Source: Deltaproteobacteria bacterium
GTDB lineage: Bacteria > Myxococcota_A > UBA796 > UBA2385
Assembly: GCA_016845285.1 (NCBI GenBank)
Contig: JAERSX010000500.1
Span: forward strand, 1 to 5,479
Direction: 5' to 3'
Length of the DNA: 5,479 nucleotides
Shown one piece after another: positions 1-5,479 of this stretch. The notes beneath the pieces were generated by a model. It was given only the letters and a program-made list of their open reading frames with translations, was not told the DNA's origin and did not search any database. Position 1 is the first letter of the stretch; every line of letters begins with the position of its first letter. The position numbers and the translations under genes are program-made.

Positions 1-126
1 GTCCAAGACGTGCAAGCAGCTCTCGAAGGCCTCCTGACTATCGTGGCCTCCGTCGTAGCTGAAGACCCACTCGGCGGTCTCCTGGGGAATGCGACGCATG
101 GGTGTTCCGGGGGCCGGTGGGGTCAT
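1..126 (-). CDS. Unidentified protein, N-terminal fragment (cut by left window edge)
   Basis: A minus-strand frame opens at an ATG at 126 and continues without a stop to the window edge, giving 42 residues. A second in-frame ATG at 99 (residue 10) is an equally good start; neither has a strong Shine-Dalgarno. Codon third positions from residue 10 on are about 85% G/C, better than the competing plus-strand frame over the same bases (about 60%), which is the main reason for calling it. The visible part has a short Pro-rich start, then ETAEWVFSYDGGHDS and a helical-looking stretch AFESCLHVLD. The hydrophobic-Y-D-G-G-H-D-S run vaguely recalls the first motif of polysaccharide deacetylases (TFDDG), but the second Asp is Gly, so I do not assign that family. 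It is divergent from the membrane-protein gene that starts at 295. Confidence 0.45.
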   Translation of the reverse strand, partial: MTPPAPGTPMRRIPQETAEWVFSYDGGHDSQEAFESCLHVLD

Positions 127-294
127 GGCATCTCTGGTTCGTGGACGTCTTGTGGAGGGATGCCGCGCCATGAGCATGGGTGACAGGTGCCCGCTGGCGC
201 CTCGGCCGGACCAGCCACCGCGAGCGCGGCGGTCCTGTCCATTGGGTTTCGGTATGCTGGCCACCGCACACCCACCTTCAGCTCGGGAGCAGCC

Positions 295-621
295 TTGAGT
301 CGACTCTTTTGGTTCGGCAGCATGATCGCCCCACTCCTCGCCGCCCTGGTGATGATGGTGGTCGTGGCCATCTCGGCCATGACGGCCCCTGACTCGGCAG
401 AGCTTCCCACCATGATGATCGGTGGCTTCGTCATGGGCGGCCTGTCGATCATCTGGTACGCCTTGGCCAACATGATGGCCTTGTACCGGGTCCTCACCGA
501 CCCCGGCAACGAACACAAGATGGTCTGGGCACTTGTCTGGGTCTTCGCCAATCTCATCATGCACGTCGCGTTCGTCTACCTCTACGTCATGAAGGGGGGC
601 CCAGCGGAGGACCTCGGCTGA
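295..621 (+). CDS. Small three-helix membrane protein of unknown function
   Basis: Read from the TTG at 295 this encodes 108 residues ending at TGA 619-621. I chose the TTG because GGGAG (285-289) lies five bases upstream and the membrane protein starts directly after it. The frame is open back to an ATG at 187, but that extension is low-complexity Ala/Gly/Ser without a hydrophobic pattern. An ATG at 322 would cut into helix 1. Three hydrophobic helices are visible at about residues 8-29, 40-63 and 76-99. Between helices 2 and 3 is a short polar loop (RVLTDPGNEHK); the tail GGPAEDLG is acidic. The last helix, VWALVWVFANL followed by a YLYVMK end, loosely resembles the PLDc_N-type short membrane domain (established family, weak likeness here). 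No catalytic motif is visible. It likely sits in the inner membrane and could equally be an orphan conserved membrane protein. A possible but weak -10 (TATGCT, 253-258) lies upstream. Confidence 0.75.
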   Translation: MSRLFWFGSMIAPLLAALVMMVVVAISAMTAPDSAELPTMMIGGFVMGGLSIIWYALANMMALYRVLTDPGNEHKMVWALVWVFANLIMHVAFVYLYVMKGGPAEDLG

Positions 622-832
622 TCCGAGCCTCGGGCAGCAGCAGCGGGTGTCCGCGCTTGCCTCCGGACTGGCCGACCGGGCCACGCGACGCCCCTGAGGC
701 GCGACATGCGCAGGCTCAGGCTGTGGGCGGGCCTCGAAGAGCGTCATGGCGACCTTGCGCCACACCTCGAAGGGAGCAGCCATCACGCGCCTCTCTCGCT
801 ATCCTACGCTTGGCTACCGAATAAGCAGGCCC

Positions 833-2236
833 ATGAAGTCCCAGCAGGATCCGAGTGGTGACCCACCATTCCACCCGAAGACCGCCGCGTCCATCCGCGG
901 TGGCCTCCCTCGCTGGATCCCCGATCTGGTCAGTGCCTTCGACATGGTCTCTCGCCCGGGCCACCTCTTCACCGGGGGAGCCGCTCTCGATCCCCTGGTC
1001 TTCCGCTTTCGGGTGGCCTGGGAGCACTGGTTCATCTTTCGCGGAGAAGCTGCCCACGAGCAGTTCTTCCAGCTCCGACCCGACGACGTCGACCCTTTCT
1101 TCTTCAGGATGCGGATGCCCACCCTGCGCCTTCCGGGGGTCAGCCCGCCCCCCGACATGACGCGCAGCACCATGGGTACGCGGCTCAACCTGATGGCGGT
1201 GTTTCGCGAGCAGGGGCTCCAGTCGCTCGTCGACGTCTTCCTCGATGAAGCCCGCGTGGCCACCGCCCGGACCTTCCATCAGCCCGAGGGCCAGATCCCC
1301 GACTTCTTCGACTTCTGCCTGCGCACCTGCATCCGTGGGAGCTCCCGCGCGCTGCTGGGCGACGCGCTCTTCGAGGCACTGCCCGACGAATACACCGACT
1401 GGTACGTCGACATCGAGGGAGACCTGACGATCTCCCGGCTGATGGTGCCCTGGTGGCCCTCCTTCGCGAGGACGCCGGGCAACGGAGCCGCGGCGCTGGT
1501 CGATGCCCTCAGGGGCCTCATCGAGGACCGGCGGCGACTCCCACCCGAGCGCGCCCCTCGAGATCTGCTCCAGCACTACCTGACGCGGCGGGTCATCGAC
1601 GGGCAGGAGCTCCTGCTGACCGACGACGAGATCATCTGGACGCTGAACTCCGTGGAGTGGGCGGCTCACCACTACCCGGCCGTCCACGCCTTCTGGGGGA
1701 TGATCGACCTGCTCTCGAACCCGGACGTCTTGCACGCCGTCATGCAGGAGCAGTCGCGCTTCGATGACGTCAACGGGGAGACCGTGGGCGAGATGAGCCT
1801 CCTCAACGGGTGCGTCCTGGAGAGCCTGAGGCGCCACCCGCTGGTCGCGCTCCCTCGGCTGGTGAAGCGTGAGCTCACGTTCTGCGGGGTCGACCTGCCC
1901 CCTCGGTCGGTCCTGGCGATCTCGCCCTACCTCTGTCATCACGATGAGTCTCTCTACCCGAGCCCCCATCGCTTCCGCCCAGCGCGTTGGAAGGCCCCCG
2001 GCGTACACCCATCTCCCCTGCACTTCATCCCTGGCGGCGGCGGCCAGTGGGGATGCATCGGCATGCGGCTGACCACGTCCTGGCTCACCGGTCTCTGGGC
2101 GCTCCTCCTGCGACAGTACGAGCTCGCCTTCGTGGGTGAGGCGCCTCGGCTCGACCTCACCGCGATGCTCATGCCTCCAGCGGACAAGACCGCCTTCACA
2201 TACCGCCTCCGCTCGGGCGACGGTCTCGGCACCTGA
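833..2236 (+). CDS. Cytochrome P450, CYP51/CYP7/CYP8-clan-like, with altered I-helix and heme loop
   Basis: Predicted heme-thiolate monooxygenase or isomerase of 467 residues, a normal P450 length. The K-helix ExxR is ESLR (330-333), followed by the PERF-type motif PHRFRPARW (378-386). The heme-binding loop is FIPGGGGQWGCIG, with the axial Cys at 408. The I-helix WAAHHYPAVHAFW (276-288) aligns without gaps to the CYP51 pattern (A-G-H-H-T-S-S-G-T-A-S-W), and its outer W and FW spacing also matches CYP7/CYP8. The usual I-helix Thr is Tyr281. In the heme loop the conserved Phe is Gly and the His/Arg before the Cys is Trp-Gly. The B'-helix signature of true CYP51 demethylases is absent, so sterol 14-demethylase activity is not supported. 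There is no N-terminal membrane anchor, which fits a soluble bacterial P450. No ferredoxin or reductase gene is adjacent. I chose ATG 833 because the usual Pro-rich P450 start follows at once; ATG 746 would add 29 residues, the later part with poor codon bias. Substrate unknown. Confidence 0.93.
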   Translation: MKSQQDPSGDPPFHPKTAASIRGGLPRWIPDLVSAFDMVSRPGHLFTGGAALDPLVFRFRVAWEHWFIFRGEAAHEQFFQLRPDDVDPFFFRMRMPTLRLPGVSPPPDMTRSTMGTRLNLMAVFREQGLQSLVDVFLDEARVATARTFHQPEGQIPDFFDFCLRTCIRGSSRALLGDALFEALPDEYTDWYVDIEGDLTISRLMVPWWPSFARTPGNGAAALVDALRGLIEDRRRLPPERAPRDLLQHYLTRRVIDGQELLLTDDEIIWTLNSVEWAAHHYPAVHAFWGMIDLLSNPDVLHAVMQEQSRFDDVNGETVGEMSLLNGCVLESLRRHPLVALPRLVKRELTFCGVDLPPRSVLAISPYLCHHDESLYPSPHRFRPARWKAPGVHPSPLHFIPGGGGQWGCIGMRLTTSWLTGLWALLLRQYELAFVGEAPRLDLTAMLMPPADKTAFTYRLRSGDGLGT

Positions 2237-2343
2237 CGGGCAAGCAGGGGCTTTGGCCGCTCGACCATCTCTCTGCTGAGCGCTGAGCTCGAGCCAGGCC
2301 TGTTCGCGACCCCTTCGATTGTGTGCGAGCGGGTCGACGAGAC
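2237..2343. other. Convergent intergenic gap
   Basis: About 107 bases separate the stop codons of the P450 gene (plus) and the downstream lipoprotein gene (minus). It contains a tandem heptamer GCTGAGC (2275-2281, 2282-2288) and short palindromes (GAGCTC, CTCGAG). I find no convincing GC stem followed by a T-run on either strand, so how transcription ends here is not visible. Confidence 0.5.
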
Positions 2344-3243
2344 CTACTTGGAGCCTCCGAGCTCGGCCACCTTCTCGCCATCGATGGTCATCACCTGGGT
2401 CCACACGGAGTGATCACCGCTGCTGTCGATGACCACCTCGAGGGTGCCGTCACCGTTGGCATCGGTGAATCCGGAGATCTCGCTGTGGACGTAGGTTCCG
2501 GGCTTGCCCATCGTGAACTCGTCGTAGTTGCTCGTCCCGGTCCACTCGGTCAACAGGATGGTCTTCACCTCGTCTCCGACCACCCGTCGGAGCCCGACAT
2601 AGGACCAGACGGCGACCTCGGTGGCATCTCCCTCGGGCTCCGGCAACGCCTCGACCCCACGCACATTGGCCGCGAAGAGCACCTCATCGACGCCGTCCCC
2701 TTCGAGATCGATCTTCAGCAGCTGGATCAGCCCCGGATCGCTCTTGCCGACCGCCTCGCCCACCGACTTGGTGTAGTTGGCGTTGGGCAGTGACATCTCG
2801 CTGATGGTCTTGCCGGTGGACACGGCGGTCTTGGGCTCGGTCTTGGAGAAGTACCGCTCGTAGCGGCTGGTGGTGAGCTTCTCCATGGCGAAGCTTCCCT
2901 GACCGGTGTGGAGGGTCACCGCACCCGTCTTGGCTGGGGCGACCGTGACGGTCTCGGCCTCTTCTGGGCACTTGGCCTCGCAGGCTCCTCCGTCGCACGT
3001 CTTGACCCAGCCGCCGTCGCCCTTGCACACGAGGGCTTCCCAGCGGTCGGTGGCACCGTCGGGCTCAGAGGGCCAGGCCGTCACCACGGTCCGCGGAGTG
3101 GCGGCCTCTGCCGAAACAGCCGCGGCGGGTGCGGCGGCGGGTGCCGCCTCCCCTTGGGGACTCGGGGTCTCCGGTGTGTCGCTCTCCCCACAGCCGAACA
3201 TCAGGGTGGTCAGGGACAGGAAGAGAATCGAAGACTGAGCCAT
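2344..3243 (-). CDS. Putative lipoprotein with two DxxGDG-type (FG-GAP/VCBS-like) repeats
   Basis: A protein of 299 residues starting at ATG 3243, with GAGG at 3250-3253 six bases upstream; the stop is TAG at 2344-2346. The signal peptide is short and hydrophobic (SSILFLSLTTLMFG) and Cys18 is the likely lipidated residue; LMFGC is a slightly atypical lipobox, and the n-region has no basic residue. An Ala/Pro/Glu-rich linker runs to about residue 50. A small Cys-rich segment follows (Cys73, 83, 88, 92), possibly two disulfides. Two stretches, IDLEGDGVDEVLF (178-190) and FTDANGDGTLEVVI (259-272), have the acidic Gly-rich turn plus beta-strand pattern of FG-GAP/VCBS-type Ca2+-binding repeats, as seen in beta-propeller-like surface proteins. 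Only two are clear, so a full propeller is not shown. The role is unknown; it is probably exposed in the periplasm or at the outer membrane. It lies downstream of a second lipoprotein gene with a near-identical leader and signal peptide, and probably has its own promoter. Confidence 0.85.
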   Translation of the reverse strand: MAQSSILFLSLTTLMFGCGESDTPETPSPQGEAAPAAAPAAAVSAEAATPRTVVTAWPSEPDGATDRWEALVCKGDGGWVKTCDGGACEAKCPEEAETVTVAPAKTGAVTLHTGQGSFAMEKLTTSRYERYFSKTEPKTAVSTGKTISEMSLPNANYTKSVGEAVGKSDPGLIQLLKIDLEGDGVDEVLFAANVRGVEALPEPEGDATEVAVWSYVGLRRVVGDEVKTILLTEWTGTSNYDEFTMGKPGTYVHSEISGFTDANGDGTLEVVIDSSGDHSVWTQVMTIDGEKVAELGGSK

Positions 3244-3304
3244 TGGGCACCTCGGTGAGCACGGCGTGATTGGGTGGCGGAGCGCCAGCACACCTGCTCG
3301 GGAG
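3161..3304 (-). repeat. Leader/signal-peptide cassette, copy 1 (of the 2344-3243 gene)
   Basis: About 144 bases matching 3981-4124 without gaps (offset 820), about 130 identical by my hand count. It covers roughly 60 bases upstream of the start codon, the ribosome binding site, and the coding sequence for the signal peptide, the lipidated Cys and the following SDTPETPSP. Weaker similarity extends on the linker side to about 3141 and fades upstream near 3306-3315. The non-coding part contains an inverted repeat TGGCG-GAG-CGCCA (3275-3287). Confidence 0.9.
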
Positions 3305-3403
3305 GCGCGCGTAACTGGTTCTCCGTGTCGGCTTGAGCATCTCGAGAGCCGAGGTGCCACCGAGACAACAACGTGTGAGCCCCGAGTACGTCGACCCACT
3401 CGC

Positions 3404-4063
3404 CTATTTGTCAGCAGTCGCCACGGTCGCGATGTTCCAGACGCAGGTGCCGCTCGAGCCCTGACAGCCTTCCTCGAATTCACCGATGATGGCGTCATCA
3501 CCGCGCTCGAAACCCAAGACGGGACCGTGTGACTCGCCGGGGTAGTCACCTTCGATGAGGGTGAAGCCCTGGCTCGTGATCTCCTCGGTCCACTTGGCCA
3601 TGACCTCGCTGGCGGGGTGTGGGTAGTAGATGACCTGCACCCGAGACTCGCCCTCTCCGTGGTTGAAGAGGTGCTTGGCGGACCCCGTGATGGTGACCGG
3701 TTCTCCGGCGCTCGGCGTGAAGCGGAGCTTGCCGAGCTCGGCCATGGGCTTCGAGGGGAGCGAGGCCACGTCACAGACGCTGGGCTCCACGCAGCCCGTC
3801 ATGTAGATCGATCCGTCACAGGTCCCTTGTTCGCGGGAAAAGCGGGCCAAGCCAGCTCCGGCTGCATCGGAGTGGTGGCAGCAGCAGTCCTCGGCCACTG
3901 CAGGCTCTGCCTCGGCAGGCGCGGCCTCAGCAGGCTCTGCAGGAGCATCCGCCGGAGCTGGCGCCGCCTCTGGCTCGGGGCTCGGGGTCTCCGGTGTGTC
4001 GCTCTCCCCGCAGCCGAGCATCACGGTGGTCAGGGCCAGGAAGAAAAAAGAAGACTGAGCCAT
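3404..4063 (-). CDS. Putative lipoprotein, Cys-rich, unknown function
   Basis: A protein of 219 residues starting at ATG 4063, with GAGG at 4070-4073 six bases upstream; the stop is TAG at 3404-3406. The frame is open up to an ATG at 4282, but a lipoprotein signal peptide belongs at the N-terminus and the matching start in its sister gene supports 4063. The signal peptide is SSFFFLALTTVMLG with the likely lipidated Cys18 (VMLGC). An Ala/Pro/Glu linker extends to about residue 57. Then comes an unusual cluster EDCCCHH (58-64), further Cys at 82, 91 and 97, and a pair at 200 and 207. The mature domain (about 105-219) looks like a small alpha/beta domain with alternating hydrophobic strands; I recognise no family. 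The CCCHH cluster could bind a metal or form disulfides; this is inference. It lies 160 bases upstream of the second lipoprotein gene on the same strand and shares its leader and signal peptide with it, while the mature domains show no visible likeness. Confidence 0.83.
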   Translation of the reverse strand: MAQSSFFFLALTTVMLGCGESDTPETPSPEPEAAPAPADAPAEPAEAAPAEAEPAVAEDCCCHHSDAAGAGLARFSREQGTCDGSIYMTGCVEPSVCDVASLPSKPMAELGKLRFTPSAGEPVTITGSAKHLFNHGEGESRVQVIYYPHPASEVMAKWTEEITSQGFTLIEGDYPGESHGPVLGFERGDDAIIGEFEEGCQGSSGTCVWNIATVATADK

Positions 4064-4124
4064 GGGGAACCTCGGTGGGGTCGGCGTGATTGGGTGGTGG
4101 AGCGCCAGCACACCTGCCCGGGAG
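3981..4124 (-). repeat. Leader/signal-peptide cassette, copy 2 (of the 3404-4063 gene)
   Basis: The partner of 3161-3304. Differences are scattered single substitutions. The densest coding changes are in the hydrophobic core (AAGAAAAAAG against AAGAGAATCG on the plus strand), which turn Ile-Leu into Phe-Phe and keep hydrophobicity. The inverted repeat in the leader has one arm change here (TGGTG-GAG-CGCCA, 4095-4107). Confidence 0.9.
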
Positions 4125-4321
4125 ACGCTGCTAACGCATCTCCGACGTTCACCCCCTGGATCGATGAACCTCTCGGACAGAGATCCAGCACCCTCGCCTC
4201 GTCCACGATCCGACCGCCGACAACGTGCATGTGGCAGCAAGCCACCGGATGAGGACGCTTCGTCGTCGCGCTCTGTTGCCATGAGCGGCTCACCACGGGT
4301 CTACGCATAGGCGAGGCCGGA
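4064..4321. promoter_or_regulatory. Divergent intergenic region between the lipoprotein pair and the SGNH hydrolase gene
   Basis: This 258-base gap must carry the start signals for both outward-facing genes. The half next to 4063 is the duplicated leader (to about 4124). Farther on is a perfect inverted repeat GTGGC-AGCAA-GCCAC (4231-4245), a possible operator half-site pair or weak hairpin. A TTGCCA at 4276-4281 could be a -35 box for the plus-strand gene, but no good -10 follows at the right distance. No promoter is assigned with confidence. Confidence 0.4.
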
Positions 4322-5032
4322 ATGAGCTTGACCATGAACACGTGTGGGAACTGCTGCAACCCGACAGACTCGGTCGGGCTGCGACGCCCCAGCAGGAGAG
4401 GGGCTGCGGTGTCCCTGGCCATCTCCCTCCTCGCGCTCGGAGGCTGTTCTGACCAGCTCGAAGCCCCCATCGACCTGCTCTTCGAGGGAGACTCCGATGT
4501 CGAGCTCTGGGACACATCGGGCTACCCGGACTCCCACAACGTGGGTGTCGGTGGCGCCGTCTGTGCAGACGTCCTCGACACCATCGACGACACCCTGCAG
4601 ACCTACCAGCCGAGCGTCGTCGTCCTGGTCTGCGGAGAGAATGACCTGTGGGGCCAAGACGTCAGCGACACCTTCGACGACGTCTCTGCGGTGTTCGAAC
4701 GCATCCAAGCCAGTGGGGCCACGACCTACTACATGGGCACCAAGCCCGAGCCCTCCACCACGTCTCTCCATGATGAATACAGGGCCTACGACACGCGCAT
4801 CAGCGAGCATGCTGCACGCCTGGCCTCAGATGGAGACACGCCCCTCGTCATGATCGATGTGTACCGTGGGTTTCAAGCCGAGGGCAACCCAGACAGCCTG
4901 TACCAGAGCGACGAACTGCACCTGTCCGAAGAAGGGTACGCCCTCTGGGACTCGTGGCTCACGACGGCCCTCGATGACGACACCTGCATCATGTGGGAGA
5001 GCGGCGAGTGCGTCCGCACAGGGACGCCCTGA
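4322..5032 (+). CDS. SGNH/GDSL-type hydrolase, predicted lipoprotein
   Basis: Predicted Ser esterase/lipase-fold enzyme of 236 residues from ATG 4322, with GAGG (4313-4316) five bases upstream. The four SGNH blocks occur in order: block I FEGDSDVELW with the nucleophile Ser58; block II Gly in NVGVGG (73-78); block III GEND with Gly105 and Asn107; block V DELH with Asp197 and His200. The family hydrolyses ester or acyl groups of lipids, carbohydrates or polymers; the substrate here cannot be read. A hydrophobic segment SLAISLLALGGC ends in a good lipobox with Cys42, so it is likely an envelope lipoprotein. The N-region is unusually long: 27 residues with a CGNCC cluster and RRPSRR. A GTG at 4409 (codon 30) has a stronger Shine-Dalgarno (AGGAGAGGGG, 4394-4403) and would leave a very short, uncharged signal peptide, so I keep 4322 but not firmly. 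The extra Cys at 81, 104, 222 and 230 may form disulfides. Confidence 0.9.
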   Translation: MSLTMNTCGNCCNPTDSVGLRRPSRRGAAVSLAISLLALGGCSDQLEAPIDLLFEGDSDVELWDTSGYPDSHNVGVGGAVCADVLDTIDDTLQTYQPSVVVLVCGENDLWGQDVSDTFDDVSAVFERIQASGATTYYMGTKPEPSTTSLHDEYRAYDTRISEHAARLASDGDTPLVMIDVYRGFQAEGNPDSLYQSDELHLSEEGYALWDSWLTTALDDDTCIMWESGECVRTGTP

Positions 5033-5049
5033 TGTTCACCCAATGAACA
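5033..5049. terminator. Possible small hairpin between convergent genes
   Basis: TGTTCA-CCCAA-TGAACA is a perfect six-base stem with a five-base loop directly after the SGNH gene stop codon, in a 36-base gap between convergent genes. The stem is only 2 of 6 G/C and no T-run follows, so it is a weak terminator at best. Confidence 0.25.
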
Positions 5050-5068
5050 AGACGCGGCGAGTGGCCCC

Positions 5069-5479
5069 TCACTCGACGCCGCAGCCGTCTGCCGCCTCGA
5101 GCAGCTCGTCGATGCGGCAGATCTCGGCCAGTCCGAAGAGGCCTGCAGGCGTCTGTCGTCCGGCCAGCACCTGGACCGCCGCCACCACACCGGTCGCCGT
5201 CGCCTCCTGGCCATCGGCGAAGGTCAGCCCTCGGCTTCGCTCTGTGGGAAGACCTCGATCCGCGACGGCCACCAGCTGCAGCCGCGACTCCACCCCGCGC
5301 AACAGCCAGGCCCGCAGCAGGGCGAGCTGCCACGCGATCAGCCGAACGAGGGGGCGCCGCAGGGCAGCGAGCGGCCAGAGGCACCAGGCCAGCACGGTGA
5401 AGTTGAGCCGCATCACTCCGGGCACGAGCGCCATGTAGGCACCGACGGTCTCCACCTTCGTCGCGCGCTGCACCAGGAC
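5069..5479 (-). CDS. C-terminal part of a putative saccharopine-dehydrogenase-like oxidoreductase (cut by right window edge)
   Basis: The frame is open from the window edge to TGA at 5069-5071, giving 136 residues with no obvious start; the GTG at 5473 is only the first in-frame start codon inside the window, so the gene very likely begins outside. The visible part has a hydrophobic, Arg-punctuated helical stretch (about 15-62, including LAWCLWPLAAL). A beta-rich segment SRLQLVAVADRG follows, then a helix ATGVVAAVQVLAG and the ending PAGLFGLAEICRIDELLEA. The last part resembles the C-terminus of saccharopine-dehydrogenase-family NAD(P)-dependent oxidoreductases, where a helix (substrate-domain return to the Rossmann fold) is followed by a G-h-h-x-x-E-x-h-x-x-x-x-h-h pattern. 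The nucleotide-binding motif would lie outside the window, so the family call is tentative. An alternative is another membrane-associated protein. It converges with the SGNH hydrolase gene. Confidence 0.7.
   Translation of the reverse strand, partial: VLVQRATKVETVGAYMALVPGVMRLNFTVLAWCLWPLAALRRPLVRLIAWQLALLRAWLLRGVESRLQLVAVADRGLPTERSRGLTFADGQEATATGVVAAVQVLAGRQTPAGLFGLAEICRIDELLEAADGCGVE

Noticed and set aside
1..183. Plus-strand open frame from the left edge to TGA 181-183
   Set aside because: Its first half looks mildly protein-like, but codon third-position bias is weaker than on the minus strand and its second half is Gly/Ser/Trp low-complexity.
123..560. Minus-strand open frame of 145 codons opposite the membrane protein
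   Set aside because: The plus strand gives three clean membrane helices with a Shine-Dalgarno; the minus reading has no such structure and overlaps that gene almost fully.
833..2236. Calling the P450 a sterol 14-demethylase (CYP51)
   Set aside because: The I-helix and C-terminal region align to CYP51, but the B'-helix signature is missing, the I-helix Thr is Tyr, and no other sterol gene is nearby.
716..2404. Minus-strand open frame of 562 codons opposite the P450 gene
   Set aside because: It is antisense to a gene with clear P450 motifs. Its sequence is Arg/Gly/Glu/His-rich without domain pattern, as expected when GC-rich codons are read backwards.
3316..3403. Terminator behind the upstream lipoprotein gene
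   Set aside because: Only short imperfect arms (for example GGTG-C-CACC) are present and there is no T-run on the minus strand.
2344..3774. N-terminally extended (476-residue) version of the downstream lipoprotein
   Set aside because: The extension runs through the upstream lipoprotein gene in another frame, and the lipoprotein signal peptide would be buried in mid-protein. ATG 3243 with its GAGG is the sensible start.
4857..5438. Plus-strand open frame of 193 codons across the SGNH gene end and beyond
   Set aside because: It overlaps the SGNH catalytic Asp/His block in another frame and then runs antisense to the oxidoreductase-like frame; composition is Arg/Ser/Thr/Pro-rich shadow.

Overview
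The window is GC-rich, with codons that mostly end in G or C. It holds six genes on both strands, all typical of a bacterial chromosome. Two features point to a Myxococcota-like (deltaproteobacterial) or similar large-genome marine/soil bacterium: the lipoproteins with long Ala/Pro/Glu linkers after the lipidated Cys, and an isolated cytochrome P450 with no redox partner beside it. This is an inference from style; no taxonomic marker is present. No rRNA, tRNA, CRISPR array, IS element or phage gene was seen.

Layout. Positions 1-126 (minus) are the N-terminal end of an unidentified protein that runs off the left edge. Positions 295-621 (plus) encode a 108-aa protein with three membrane segments, read from a TTG start with a good Shine-Dalgarno. 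Positions 833-2236 (plus; an upstream ATG at 746 is possible) encode a cytochrome P450. It resembles the CYP51/CYP7/CYP8 clan, but its I-helix and heme-loop motifs are altered. It converges with a minus-strand pair of lipoprotein genes: 3404-4063 (upstream) and 2344-3243 (downstream). The two lipoproteins share a nearly identical leader, signal peptide and linker start (about 90% over 144 bp, no gaps, offset 820 bp), but their mature domains look unrelated. Positions 4322-5032 (plus) encode an SGNH/GDSL-type hydrolase lipoprotein, divergent from the lipoprotein pair. Positions 5069-5479 (minus) hold the C-terminal part of a protein that may be a saccharopine-dehydrogenase-like oxidoreductase and runs off the right edge.

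How they fit together. Three consecutive genes (2344-5032) encode putative lipoproteins of the cell envelope, but nothing ties them to one pathway. The P450, the small membrane protein and the oxidoreductase are each single genes with their own flanks. I see no coherent new multi-gene system. The observations most worth following are the duplicated leader/export cassette and the P450 with non-canonical oxygen-activation and heme-loop residues. No gap between genes exceeds 300 bases; the largest is the divergent region 4064-4321.
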